Assembly: GCA_015178975.1 (NCBI GenBank)
Contig: WHVD01000124.1
Span: 1 to 64,000, forward strand
Length of the DNA stretch: 64,000 nt
Reading direction: 5' to 3'
From: Hysterangium stoloniferum
Lineage: Eukaryota > Basidiomycota > Agaricomycetes > Hysterangiales > Hysterangiaceae
The stretch's first letter is position 1. Every line of letters starts with the position of its first letter. Below, piece by piece: positions 1 through 11,599 of the stretch. A program made the position numbers and the translations under genes. The notes under the pieces were generated by a model that ran no database searches, was not told where the DNA came from, and was given only the letters and a program-made list of their open reading frames with translations.

Positions 1-129
1 GGCAAACCCGAGTCAACAAACCCGAGCCATTCACTGGCTCAAACCCGAAGAAATTGCCGACATTTCTTATGCAATGTCGATTCAACTTTTGGGACCGCCT
101 GGCTGCATTCGCAACGGATGACTGAAAGG

Positions 130-530
130 TAAACTTCGCACTCTCATACCTTAAGGATTCCACAGCAGCCTGGTTTGAACCCGCATTCTCTGGCCTCACC
201 TCTAAAGACCCCAATTGGCTTCACGATTGGGATGCCTTTGTCGAGGAACTCGAAACCAACTTCGGTCCCTACGACCAAACCGGCGATGCCGAAACCGCGC
301 TTTCTAATCTCAAAATGAAAGACACTCAGCGCATCACCGATTACATCGTCCAGTTCAACAACCTCGCCACACGTTGCGACTGGGGCGATTCGGCCCTCCG
401 TTACCAGTTTTACTCTGGCCTTCCGTCTCGCCTCGAAGATGAAGTTTCCAAAGGAGAGACCGGCAAGCCGAAGACCCTCCCTCTCATGCATCTGAAAGCC
501 CAAAACGCAGACGCCTGATACTGGGAACGA
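130..530 (+). mobile_element. gag-like region of the first chromovirus fossil
   Basis: The translation resembles the retrotransposon gag capsid-like domain: a Trp-rich segment (AAWFEPAFSG), then a helical stretch with TDYIVQFNNLATRCDW. It belongs to the element that fills 1-6625 and is broken. A zinc-knuckle region would follow in this family but is not clear by eye. Confidence 0.7.
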
Positions 531-979
531 CGTTCGGAAATTAGTCATGAAAACCCTTCAGACAAGAAATCGTTGGACAATAAGAACGCCAACAAGTCTG
601 GTAATCAAAACACCCAACAACAGTCGGCAATTCGACCTCCGATAAGAAGTCCGAAAACAAAGGGGCTAACGACAAAAAAAAGGCAAGGGGAAAACAGTCA
701 AATAAGTCTCAGACAAAGACAAACCTGACTTAGACTGGCAAACTCGGCTCCGATGGCAAGCTCCTACCACAGGAAAAGCAACGCCGAATGGACAACAACC
801 TTTGTTTGTTGTGCGCAGATCCCAGACACCGAGTCACTGCATGCCCAAAAGCCACAAAAGCCCGATCGGCCAATATGGCCACGACCTCACAACCGGCCAA
901 GCCGGCTGCCGAGTCGAAAAAAGATTAAGCAACTCTCTGGATTCCATGTGGTTGGAGAGTTGCGTTGAATCTCCTCGCA

Positions 980-2900
980 CACCGGAAAATTGTCACCTTA
1001 ATGCATCCACCTTGTATGATCCTAATTCTTTATTCATAAACCTTACTTCGGAACCTCTTGGGAATCTCACTTTTCGAGCCCTCATAGATTCAGGTTCAAC
1101 CCATTGTTTTATAGATACAAGTTTTTCCCGAAAAAATCAGTTAAAAACCTATGCAATAGATCCGATTCCACTCCGACTCTTTGATGGTACCTCAAACTCC
1201 ATAATCTCGCAAGCCTGCGAACTCCAACTTCGGTTCCCATGTGGAACCTTTCAGACAGTTACGTTTTTTGTAACACAGTTGGACCCGAGTTGCTCCGTGG
1301 TTCTAGAACATAACTGGCTCACCCGCTACAATCCGTTGATTGATTGGGTATTGGGCAGTATCCATTTCCGAACCCCATCGGCGCCCGATACGACTGGTCC
1401 GTTTCCACCTGTTTCGGCAAATATGGCCTCTACAGCACCTCCAGCCCCAGTGGCAAATCCGAGCTCTCCGCCGCCTGTCTCTCTAATAAACGCCACAGCT
1501 TTTATGAGAGCCATCAAGTTGGATGACTCCCGAGCATGTCAATCTTAAAGTTGATGAAGTCACTGGTCGCTTTGCATCCCCGGTGGCCGAACCGATCGCA
1601 GATTTGGAAGGTGTTCCCAAAAAATACCATGAATTTCCAGATGTCTTCAGTAAACAAAAAGCAGATCGACTCGCCCCTCACAGGCCTTACGATTTGAAAA
1701 TTGATATTGAAGATGGTTCACATCTGCCCCTAGGCCCGGTTTATCCTCTCTTGCAGTCCGAATTATCGGCTCTCCGAGATTTCTTGGACGAACATTTGGC
1801 TATAGGTTTTATCCGACCCTCAAAGTCTCCTTATGGAGCCCCTGTCCTATCCGTTCGGAAAAAAGACGGTTCCCTTCGACTTTGCGTTGACTTTCGAGGA
1901 CTAAATGCGATCACTCGAAAAGACAAGTACCCATTACCACTAATCTCCAATTTACTCGATGCCCCTCGGAAGGCCCGAATCTATACAAAGATAGATCTCA
2001 AGCATGCCTATCATTTGGTTCGGATCGCCGAAGGCGATGAATGGAAAATGGGTTTTCACACTCGCTATGGCTCCTTTGAATGGTTAGTAATGCCTTTCGG
2101 CCTCACCAACGCCCCATCGGTCTTTCAACATTTTATCAACGACGTTTTTTCTGACCTCCTCGACGTTTTTGTCATTGTGTACTTAGACGACATCCTCATA
2201 TTCTCCGAAGACCCTACACTTCATGACGAACACGTTCGTGAAGTTCTCCGAAGACTCCGAAAACATGGTCTTTTTGCGAATGGTAAAAAATGTTCTTTTG
2301 ATGTCAACACAGTTGAATATTTAGGTTTTATGATGGGACCTGACGGTCTCCGCATGGACAACTCTAAAATTCAAGTCATTCAAGATTGGCCAGAACCCTG
2401 AAAGGTTAAAGATATTCAATCCTTTTTAGGCTTCGCAAATTTTTATCGTCGTTTCATTCACAACTACTCAAAAATTACCGTTCCACTCACTCGTCTTACT
2501 CATAAAGACGCCCCGTGGAATTTCTCCAAAGAATGCCGATCGGCATTCCAGGAATTGAAAAGTGCGTTTACATCTGCCCCTATTTTGTCGCACTGGAAGC
2601 CCGACGTTCAACTCATCGTGGAAACTGATGCTTCAGACTATGCGCTTGCCATGATATTGTCCATTCTGGACACCGATGGTGAAGTACACCCAGTAGCTTT
2701 TCTGTCTCGCACATTTTCGGCGCCCGAACTCAACTATGACGTTCACGATAAGGAACTACTCGCAATATTTGAAGCTTTCAAGACATGGCAACATTATTTG
2801 GAAGGCTCGGCCCACCCGGTAGATGTTATTACAGACCACAAAAATTTAGTTTACTTTTCGACCACAAAACTTCTCACCCGTCGACAAGCTTGATGGTCTG
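980..2900 (+). mobile_element. Protease, reverse transcriptase and RNase H region of the first chromovirus fossil
   Basis: An aspartic protease signature (ALIDSGSTHCFID) lies near 1078. It is followed by a reverse transcriptase with the landmarks [24 protein letters not shown] and the catalytic YLDDIL at about 2180. An RNase H segment (ETDASDYA, then DHKNL) ends near 2890. These are diagnostic of Ty3/gypsy pol. The region is part of a broken fossil. Confidence 0.9.
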
Positions 2901-3189
2901 AATACCTCTCTGCTTTCAACATGGTAATTCGCTTCCGTCCCGGCCACCTTGGTGGAAAACCCGACGCTATAACTAGACGATGGGACATCTATCCTAAAGA
3001 GGGGAGTAGCGACTACGCCACAGTTAATCCGCATAATTTCAAGCCTATGTTTTCATCAGAACAACTGTCCGCATCTATCCGAGCCACTTACCTCATTCAT
3101 CCAGTCTTGCGAAGTGTTATCCTTATGGATACCAAAAAATTACATCAAGACATTCTATCGGCAATTCCATTAGACCCAGTCACCAAAGC

Positions 3190-4595
3190 ACACCTCGATA
3201 ACCCGTCCGACCCCGATCAACCCCAATGGTCATTAGACTCACAAGGTTTCATTAGACAATCACATTTATGTACCGGACTCCGACACCCTTCGGCTGCGAA
3301 TCCTACAACATAAGCATGACCACCCAATCTCGGGACATTTCGGCCTCAATAAGACCCTCTCACTCATTAGAAGAGAATATACATGGCCCGGCATCTGAGA
3401 TTTTGTTAAGCACTATTGTAAATCCTGTACGTGTTTACGCTCTAAATCACAGTGACACAAACCATATGGCCTACTCAAACAATTACCAATACTGGAAAAA
3501 CCTTGGAACTCAATTTCTATGGATTTCATCGAGCACCTACCGGTATCCGAAGGTCACACAGCAATCCTAGTTGTTGTGGATCGGCTCACAAAGCAAAGTA
3601 TTTTCATTCCAACATATGACACAATAACATCTGTACAGTTAGCTGAACTATTCGTCACCCATGTATTTTCCAAGCATGGCGTTCCATCGCATGTCACATC
3701 CGATCGCGGATCCGAGTTTGTTTCTCACTTCTTTAGGTCACTCGGAAAAGCACTGGACATGAAGCTACATTTCACTTCAGGCTATCACCCGGAAGGCGAT
3801 GGCCAAACCGAACGTATGAATCAAACCTTGGAACAGTACATCCGTGTCTATTGCAACTATCAACAAGACAATTGAAAATCACTACTACCGCTAGCCGAAT
3901 TCGCATATAACAACGCACCAAATGCCACTACTGGCATCTCGCCTTGCTTCGCAAATAAAGGCTACAACCCCAACATTGCAATCCACCCGGAACACGATCT
4001 CGCATCCGCCCGTGCTCAAGACTTTGTTACAAACCTCGACGAGCTACATCAAGAACTTCGTAAAACTATCGCAATGGCTCAAGAACAATACCAACGGTCT
4101 GTGGATAAGAACCGACTTCCGCCTCCTGACTTTAAGATCAGAGACCGAGTATTCATTAAAGCCAAGTTTTTCCGAACTACTAGACCTTCTAAGAAGCTCT
4201 CTGAAAAATATTTAGGTCCTTTTGAAGTTATAGCACAAGCCGGCACACTTTCATGGACGCTTCGGCTCCCCGACAACATGCATGCAGTGCACCCGGTATT
4301 TCATGTATCTATGTTAGAACCTTGTGTTCCTAACAGTATACCGGATTGCATACAACCACCACCTCCACCCATGATGGGGAACCCGAATTTGAGATATCAG
4401 AGATCCTAGACTCAAAAATTGACAATCGCCGACGCTCATGCAAATTACTTTATTTGGTCAAATGGGCTGGCTATGAAGGTACAGATGAAGAAACTTCATG
4501 GATCCTAGCTACAGAGCTCGGTAATGCCTCAGAAATCGTTCTAGGGTTTCACCAAGCTTATCCGAACAAACCCAGTCCTCTCAATTCTTTATAAG
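3190..4595 (+). mobile_element. Integrase and chromodomain region of the first chromovirus fossil
   Basis: The integrase core is recognisable by VVVDRLTKQSIFIP, SDRGSEFVS and the ETERMN-type segment GDGQTERMNQ between about 3540 and 3830. The C-terminal GPF/Y-like part (LGPFEVIAQAGTLSWTLRLP) sits near 4215-4270. A chromodomain (LYLVKWAGYEGTDEETSW) lies at about 4450-4515. Chromodomains in this place define chromoviruses and are known to steer integration to particular chromatin. Broken fossil. Confidence 0.88.
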
Positions 4596-4689
4596 TCTAT
4601 CATGCGGTATCCGACCTTTTTCCGACTATGCCTTATGTTTTCACGCTATGATTTGTTTGTTTTAAAGAAAAACCGATATATTTTTACTA

Positions 4690-5670
4690 TCTAAACTTCT
4701 CCCTCCTCCCTGGCCTCCGAACCCTCCTCCGCACCAACAGCCACCGATACCGCACCACCGACCTTTTCCGACACCCCAATCTCGTGCCCAATTCCATTGC
4801 AACTCAAGACTTCCAAATACTGCTCAAGTTGACCACCGAGAGACTTGATAACACTGGTCTGTTTCTCCAGCCCGACGCCCAAGAGTCGCAATTGCTCGGT
4901 TATGAGCCCTTGTTGTCACAACGTCTCAAATCGGAACCGAGTCGTCTCTGAGAAGTAGGTCCGCATAAGGCGGTTTTGCTCTTCTAGAGCATCAGCCTGT
5001 CGCTCCTGGAACGAACCATCGGCCCCCGGGAAAACACACCCAAGCTTCTGATCGGCGCACTCTTGACAAGTGCAGCCCCAACCATTGGCCCGGGGATGAC
5101 AGGTTCAACCCTGTTTCGTGCACCGATTGCACTTAGGGTCATTTTCGGGCCCCACCTTGGGGGCCTGCTTTTGTTTCTATAGGAAAATTATTTAGAAAAG
5201 TTTTTACTTAGGGAAACTGAACCCACCTTGGGGCTCAACGGCCCCGGTGCATCCTCCTCATCCTCCTCTCCCTCTTCATCATCGGACTCCGAAGGCGTCA
5301 CAGCCTTGTGCTAACAAATATTGTCAGTAAGGTTCGCAAAAGATACCAGAGCCGACTTACCTTTCCCTCCCGCTTCTTTTTCGCCGCCTCCTCCCAGGCC
5401 CGATCAGCCTCCTGCTGCTTGTTCTTTGCAAGCACTGCTTCCCAGTGCTTGCACGTGGCCTCTTCTGCCACCTGTTTCTTCTCCTCAGCCTCGATGGCCG
5501 CCAACTCCTCCTTCTCCTTCCACTCCTCCTCTTCACGCGCCTTTTTCTTCTGCTCGAGTATACGCCGATGCTCCTTCGCGTTCGCCGTACCACTCGGCAC
5601 CGACATGGGCGCAACTGTTAACCTAACCGGGAAGGGTTTTGACCCCGAGCCTATGGTCATGGTGGTTAAG
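4690..5670 (-). mobile_element. Antisense accessory region inside the first chromovirus fossil
   Basis: Between the chromodomain and the 3' LTR the minus strand carries coding-like sequence, opposite to the element's own genes. Near 5606-5360 it reads as a Glu/Lys/Arg/Ala-rich helix with coiled-coil character. Near 5170-5040 it shows a tight cysteine cluster with the spacings CNRC, GWGCTCQEC and KLGCVF, reminiscent of fungal Zn2Cys6-type DNA-binding modules. Near 4890-4690 it has a Leu-rich helical end. Intron-like boundaries are visible. It is part of a broken element. The likeness to a zinc cluster is from memory and has not been searched. Confidence 0.5.
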
Positions 5671-5834
5671 GGAAGAGAAGTAAAATTTCAAGCGCCAGGA
5701 CCCCTCAAATTTTTATATGCAAAATTTTACCGAGTCACATGATGTTTTGACACACCCAGCCATACCCGACAAGTTTTTACGTACGGGATCTAGATTTTCA
5801 GCCTCCTTGGGATTTCGGCCAAAAGGGGAGATAC

Positions 5835-6625
5835 TGTTACGACCATGTCGCAACCCTATCGGTCCCGAGGTTATCGCCACTTATCAACGTTTCAAGTCAC
5901 CATCTCAGAAACCATCGGCCCCGAAGCTGACGAATGTTTTCGTGAAGATCAAACTCCATTTACGCCCACGTCAAAATAACTCGTATTGTCTGGTCAAACT
6001 TTGATATGTCCCCTTTATTATGTTGATCCGTTCAATCTTATGTTTCACATATGTCTATCTATATTTGTAGTCCTTGAACTATTTCCTTTTATCGTAATCC
6101 CGCTCTCGGTTATCATCGGCCTCCGAACTAATCATAAACTTCCCATTCCTAGTCAAGCTTATTGTTAATACCGTTTTCTGCCCTTCTCCCCATTAGTATT
6201 TTCTAGACGCCTGTTACTTGTATATGAACCCGCTGTAGTTGTAGTTACTAGGCAATCAGAATATCGACTCAGAATACCCTCATACACCTGTATCAGTCTC
6301 ATACTAAGAATCCCCCCATCCGCCTCCGCGTGCGCTCGCCCACTCTCGGCCCCGACCCCTTGGCCCGACGCTCGACTTGTCCTTCGGTTCCAATCAGTAA
6401 CTCGCCGAAAAGAGCTCTTTAGGATTAAGTCTTCGCCCGCCCGAAATCTAAGGACACCCTACGGATATTTGCGAGGGCACAGCACATAAGCTGAAGCCAA
6501 GTCCTTCCGATCGGTCCCTGTCGGCCACCGACACTAGTCAGTTTTCAGTTCTTAACACATCCTCTCATCTATCTTGAAAGAATACCCAGGTCCTTCCCAC
6601 AGTATGTAGCCCCATAATATCACAA
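5835..6625 (+). mobile_element. 3' LTR of the first chromovirus fossil
   Basis: The LTR begins TGTTACGACC directly after the polypurine tract AAAAGGGGAGATAC (5821-5834), as expected for a Ty3/gypsy 3' LTR. The right end is uncertain because no second LTR is available for comparison; it is placed before the Tc1-like remnant that starts near 6630. Confidence 0.6.
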
Positions 6626-6651
6626 ATCCATCTTCAAACCTCACAAAAAGT

Positions 6652-6836
6652 CCCTTCCAATGAGTCTCCTATATATAAATATTTGTAGTATTTCCATATT
6701 TGGAGCTTATGTAATTGCACTGTATTTCCATAATATAGATATGATAAAGCATATTCACAAATATCTTTGATATTTTTGCATTTTTATTCTCTGAGTTATC
6801 AGGGATGTAAATCTGAAGTACCAATCATTGGAAGGG
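6652..6836. repeat. 185-base unit with inverted ends, left copy
   Basis: The unit begins CCCTTCCAATGA and ends TCATTGGAAGGG, a perfect 12-base terminal inverted repeat. The AT-rich interior matches the unit at 7340-7522 at roughly 85-90% by eye and in the same orientation. It looks like a MITE-type derivative of a Tc1-like element. Confidence 0.8.
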
Positions 6837-6849
6837 TTATTGAGGCACC

Positions 6850-7161
6850 CCCAACCATATTGAGACTATTGCACACAATTTGGGTACAGATGGACTGGTT
6901 AGTGACATTCTTAAGAGCTTTGGCTACATCAAAAGCCTTCCCAGAGCTGATGAGATGCTGTGTATAGTGAATATTGGTAGGGGAAAGCTTGGAGGAGTGA
7001 CCACCAATAGACTTAGAGAGATGACAACAATGCTTGGAGTAAAGTCTAAAGATTGTGCCAATGCCATAACCAGTAGGAGCTGCAATGTGGCTAGCTGTAT
7101 GGCCAGTATCAAGCAGTGAGAGGATATGATTCTGGCTGGCAAGAGACAAAGTGCACATTTT
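6850..7161 (-). pseudogene. Tc1-like transposase, N-terminal fragment
   Basis: The minus-strand translation runs from MCTLSLASQNHILSLLDTGH through a helix-turn-helix of the type found at the N-terminus of Tc1/mariner transposases (HTASHIAAPTGYGIGTIFRL), then LSPTNIHYTQHLISSGKA and NVTNQSICTQIVCNSL. A TATA-like TATAAATA lies about 35 bases upstream on that strand, near 7197-7204. The catalytic DDE domain is absent, because the frame runs into the 185-base unit at 6836. It is therefore a truncated, non-functional gene. Confidence 0.65.
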
Positions 7162-7220
7162 GGGAATTGGGACATTGCTAGTTGCTAAAGACCATGTATT
7201 TATACTCCAGCACAATGTGG

Positions 7221-7249
7221 TCATGTGACATCATGTGACATCATGTGAT
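7221..7249. repeat. Triple TCATGTGACA short tandem repeat
   Basis: TCATGTGACA is repeated almost three times within the Tc1-like remnant. The inverse form GTCACATGA recurs near 7289. It may be subterminal transposase-binding sequence or decayed inverted-repeat DNA. Confidence 0.6.
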
Positions 7250-7339
7250 TTTGTTGATAGGACCCAGTTGGTGAACAATCAACAAGGTCACATGACTATA
7301 AGCATTTACATATAGTCATCAAGGCTGCTGGCCAAAAAA

Positions 7340-7522
7340 CCCTTCCAATGAGTCTCCTGTATATATATATTTGTAGTATCCATATTTGGAGCTTATATAA
7401 TGAAATTGTATTTCCACAATCTATATATGATAGAGCATGCTCACAAATACTTTTGATATTTCTGCATTTTTATCCTCTGAGTTATCAAGGATATACATCT
7501 GAAGTACCAAACATTGGAAGGG
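7340..7522. repeat. 185-base unit with inverted ends, right copy
   Basis: This is the second copy of the unit at 6652-6836, beginning CCCTTCCAATGA and ending ACATTGGAAGGG. Here the inverted ends are longer, about 16 bases (AAAAACCCTTCCAATG). The right end continues to the Tc1-type terminus at 7536. Confidence 0.8.
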
Positions 7523-7559
7523 TTTTTGAGTCACTGTACAAAGACGGATAGGGCCATTC

Positions 7560-7899
7560 GAAGACTTGGAGAAGATCAATTCTCAAGTCTTTCGACTTCG
7601 CATTCCCTTGGAATATCAATTACACCCAGTGATCAACTGAGACCATCTTAAAAGGTACCATCTCTCCCCTAAGGAATTCGGATCCAGGGAGCTACTCGAG
7701 AATCCTCGGGAACTCAATCGTAACGACAAGGAGTACAAAGTAGAAGCTATAGTAGGGCACAAAAAGCATCGAAATCGACTCCTTTTCCAAGTTCGATGGA
7801 AAGGTTATGGACCTGAAGAGGACACCTGGTTAAACGGCAACAACCTTCGTAACGCCCCCGCTCTTCTTAGAGCTTACAAAACTATTTATCGAATCTAAC
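7560..7899 (+). mobile_element. Integrase C-terminus and chromodomain of the second chromovirus fossil
   Basis: The text reads as the integrase tail (EKINSQVFRLRIP) and a chromodomain (LLFQVRWKGYGPEEDTW) at about 7760-7850. Its sequence differs clearly from the chromodomain of the first element, so the two relics come from different chromovirus lineages. Part of a broken fossil. Confidence 0.8.
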
Positions 7900-8092
7900 G
7901 ATCATTTCACCTTCTCACGACGACAACACTGTTTATTTACTTCTAACTCTACCCCTCACTTTCATCCCCCTCAGCCTTTCACCTTAATAACCGAGCGGAG
8001 CTTGAAATTAATATAAAATACGTAAATCCACTAAAGAAAAATTTCATCCCCCTATCTCTTTCCTCCACATCAACCTCTTAAATCAGTACACT

Positions 8093-10544
8093 ATGTCGCA
8101 GGAGCAACAACCCAAACCCAAGTTCCCCAATTTCAAAAGAATACTGTGACCCCAACCTATTAATACTTCTACCACCTCATCTCGTACTGAAAAAGTCGAG
8201 CACTCCACAGGTAATTCTGGAATGTCTTCGTCAATACCCTCCACCGCACAGGACAACATGGCGGGAATGTCCACCAACTCTGGGAATGAAACCGCTTTCA
8301 CTCCTCTCCCCAGACCCCGATTTCCCAATTTTAAAAGAATACCTTAACCCCAAACAACAGTTCCTCCTTCCCCACCACCTCAAACAGAAATTGTCGAGCA
8401 CGTGGAGGAGACCTCATTATCCACGCACCATATGTGAACGGACTCTGTTTCAAAAGCTACGCCCCTGCCCTCTGATACTTGGGGGGCTCCCACGGGAACA
8501 TGGAGTGAAACCCCCCCACCTTCTCTTAGTATTTTCCCTTCTACCAAAGAGGAGATCAGGAAAAAATGGCAGTCCGAGGCTTTCTCTGCACAGGTCCAGG
8601 AGGAATTGAAAATGCTCAAGTGGAAGAGGAGGGAGGAGTACTTAGAAGGACAACAGAAGATGGGTGCTAGGGATAATGTCCCTTCAAGGTGGACATGGCA
8701 AGAATAGAGGAGAATGGAAGGACACAACAATCCTTCAACCATCGCTCCCCCTTCAGGTCATAAATGGACGGATTTCGCTGAGACGGATTGCAGCAACGGG
8801 GGCACACCATGCGTTCGGAGTGTAGGACAGAAAAGCAGGAAAGGAAAAGATGGGGTCACCTTCTACGATTGGACAAAGTATGAAGGATCAAACTATAAAG
8901 CATTGTATTGCGACATGGGGACGGAATTGCACTATCTCCCAGACCCCCTTCACAATGTGAACCTCAGGAACGGACCTACTGGATGGGACCCAGTGATTTT
9001 CATCCGACTCGGAGGACAACCGATCGCGCTACCCCACCTACGACGGCAAGTACCTCAGTGCTGACTGCCATGAAGGTTTTCTACTTCCTGACAACATCCA
9101 TTTCTTCATGAGTGACCCTAACCAACGACGAAAACTGCTGACTTCCATCAGAGTTTGGAGGGGGTATCGTCCAGCCGACTTTGCAATGCCATCCAGCTCC
9201 ACTCACCTCTCCCCACCTTCACATGTCTCTTCCGTACCCCCACTACAGCGCTTTACACCCTTTTCAGAGTTGCCGCTTGAACCATCCACCAACCTGCCAT
9301 TTCTTCCCCCTATACCATTACCCCTCCCCTCCGCGGGACATTCCCTCATACCACCACCCTCACCTGCATCCAAGCCTTCTCCAGCACTGTGGCCAACCCC
9401 ACCCCTCCGCACGTCACCTGACCCCCTTGTCGCCACCCGCTCTACCCTCCCTATGGTGTCGGACACTTCCCTTGTTTCCTCATCAGTGCGGAGTCCACTG
9501 CCCACCTCTCCCTACTCCCCTTGTGTTTCCCTGGGGAGCCCCATTCAACAACCTAACGTTACATTAATGGATGTTGATCACCCTACCCCAGAAATCCTCG
9601 CGATGCTTATGGAGGAAGTCCTCGAGGTGCCTCCTTCAGTTATGGAGGTCTCCAAGGAACCTCCCCCAGCAATGGACATCTTCGAGGAGCCTCCCCCCTT
9701 AAGCAAAAAGGCAAAAGGGAAGTGGAAAGCTGATGTTCAGGCCGACGAGCCCCTGGTCATTGACCCTCCCCCAGCTGACCCCATTCACAGCCCCCCGCCG
9801 TAGCTGCCCTCTCCCTCTCACTCTCGGGATACAGCTGGCTCCTCTCGTCTCTTCCAGTCAAGTTGGATGTGTGTGTCCATTAATTACCCCTCCGACATCT
9901 TCACTGTGGGATGCACGCTAATGCGACTAGGACCAACCCTGCGGCACCCTCTTCTTAAAGGGCATATTCAAGGGTATAGCGGGTGTCTCACATTGTCGGA
10001 CTGTATGAGTACATTTTACTTATGCATCAACGACCTTAAGGAACAGCTGTGTTTAGCGGAGGATATCGAACGAGTGGAGCTCTCCATGTTTCGGTCCCTG
10101 CTTGTCAACTCCTCTTGTGTTCTTCCTGAGCATACACCAATCCACTCAACCGTGGACCTCATCAACTTGTTGGAGCAACTGTTGTCGGACTCTGACACCT
10201 CGGGAGGAATTCCCCCTAGCGGAGACGTACGCTCCACACCACTTCTCACTCCTACCCCACCATCATTACACCCTCGGCCTCCTCTCATTGCCCGCATTAC
10301 GGACACTTCCACTGATCGTGTTCATGCCATCATTCGAATGTGCCAGAAGGCCTACGGTCATTGGGTCTCGTCGATCCAGAAGCTGGACAGGTTGACATCC
10401 GCCAATGATGTTTTGAAGTGGGAGGACATTGCTCTTTCCTTTCATGCCAAGTGTCTTGCCTGGGGAAATGCTATCCTAGACCTTGGAGGTTCATCGCAGA
10501 ATGCATGGGGAGGAGTTCCAAGCGTCCTTAGACACCTTCTTTGA
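8093..10544 (+). mobile_element. Unidentified 3' coding-like region of the second chromovirus fossil
   Basis: The region lies after the chromodomain and before the LTR, where some LTR elements carry an extra gene. It holds several open stretches on the plus strand: a short twice-used motif PNFKRI (near 8115 and 8320), a charged stretch with EELKMLKWKRREEY (about 8605), a globular-looking part (8714-9064), a Pro/Ser/Thr-rich part (9108-9803) and a helical part (9867-10544). No domain is recognised, and there is no clear signal peptide or envelope-like membrane anchor. It is broken, and it may be an accessory gene, a captured host gene or a separate inserted sequence. Confidence 0.45.
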
Positions 10545-10569
10545 CATAGCTCTTCAACCTGGGGGGCAC

Positions 10570-11480
10570 TGTGAGAGGTACAGCGAAATATACTCAGGAA
10601 ATATAGTCGGATGAGCTCATACTATATTTCCTTTATTATTTCTTTCTCTCTATTTTATTATACACTTATAATTAGTTTGACGACCTATGTATATGGTATA
10701 TCAACTCTTGTGGGCACATACACGCCAGACTTATGTATTCTAGCACCCGTAGTTAAAACTCAGACACTTTTTATCCCGCAATCAGAGTTTTGAACTGTAC
10801 CAGTCAAAACTCCATCTTTATCTCAATCCGTGCAGACTACATCCACACTACTCTATCACTTGGCTCTCTTGTTACTCTATTTTACACTCGAGTAGTCATC
10901 TAGAATTATACTTAACAGTCGATTCTCTTTATTCGTTCTAGCTCTCTATTCTACTTTAGATAGCTACTTCATTCAACTGTATTGAACTAAGTGGTCAATA
11001 CACATTCAGCCTGTATTAGACTTAGACAGTCGATACATCTCAGTGTTGTACCTAAACGGTCGATATTCTTTGTATATAGAACGGTTAGAACTTCCACCAC
11101 TCTTCACATTGATACTGTGATATCATGCTATGCTCTCAATAGTATAAATACTTTACATGTACAGTAGTTAGCCTCAGTTTCAATCTCTTAGGAATCCCAC
11201 TAAAACAAGTGTGATCTCCCCTGTCATTGAGCTATCTCCTCTTCACTTCATCTTTCTATATTCTATCTTGTGTTTGGTAGCCTTGTTAGTGTTGCCCTAA
11301 CACTGTTCTTAGACTGTATAACTTTCTGTTTGTCTGAGTAGGTGATAGTTAACTCATTGTAAATGGATGAGTACTACTATACATGACTCATCCTTATATA
11401 GCCTAGTAACCCACTTACTAATACCCCTGTATGGTTTGAGTCCTTGCTGCTCATTTACTGAATTCCCAAAAGTTAACAAT
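10570..11480 (+). mobile_element. 3' LTR of the second chromovirus fossil
   Basis: The LTR starts TGTGAGAGG right after the purine tract near 10559-10569. An internal TATA-like AGTATAAATAC is at about 11139-11149. The end is uncertain; the composition changes near 11480. No partner LTR is present. Confidence 0.55.
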
Positions 11481-11599
11481 CAGCCCCCTGATTAGCTCAT
11501 TTCCAATCATTGGACCCCCTGAGGAGGATAGTCACAATTCATTGAATATACAAAATTTTCTGAAAAACTCCTCATATTTTTAAGTGAGACTACTTCCTC

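Larger units (their letters stand above)
1..6625 (+). mobile_element. Ty3/gypsy chromovirus fossil, 5' end outside the window
   Basis: This is an LTR retrotransposon fossil read left to right. Its parts follow the order gag-like region, protease, reverse transcriptase, RNase H, integrase, chromodomain, a long 3' region with an antisense accessory region, a purine tract (5821-5830) and a 3' LTR. Order and chromodomain place it in the chromovirus branch of Ty3/gypsy. It is broken, with roughly half a dozen or more interruptions. Only one LTR lies in the window, so age cannot be read from LTR divergence; the number of breaks suggests a copy long inactive. The right boundary is approximate. Confidence 0.9.
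6630..7536 (-). mobile_element. Tc1/mariner-like DNA transposon remnant
   Basis: This is a deleted element lying between the two LTR-retrotransposon relics. The right edge (plus strand) ends in GAGTCACTG followed by TA. Read inward it is CAGTGACTCAAAAACCC, the usual start of Tc1 inverted repeats next to the TA target. The left edge near 6630-6655 (CTCACAAAAAGTCCC) is a decayed counterpart. The interior holds the N-terminal part of a transposase on the minus strand, and the rest of the gene is missing. Each flank is a 185-base unit in direct orientation, which is unusual. It cannot move by itself. Confidence 0.65.
7540..11480 (+). mobile_element. Second Ty3/gypsy chromovirus fossil, 5'-truncated
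   Basis: Only the 3' part remains: the end of pol with a chromodomain (about 7560-7899), a long coding-like 3' region without recognised domains (about 8093-10544), a polypurine-like CTGGGGGGCAC and an LTR from 10570. The left part is lost at the Tc1-like remnant. It is broken, with several interruptions. Age cannot be given from one LTR. The right boundary is approximate. Confidence 0.75.
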
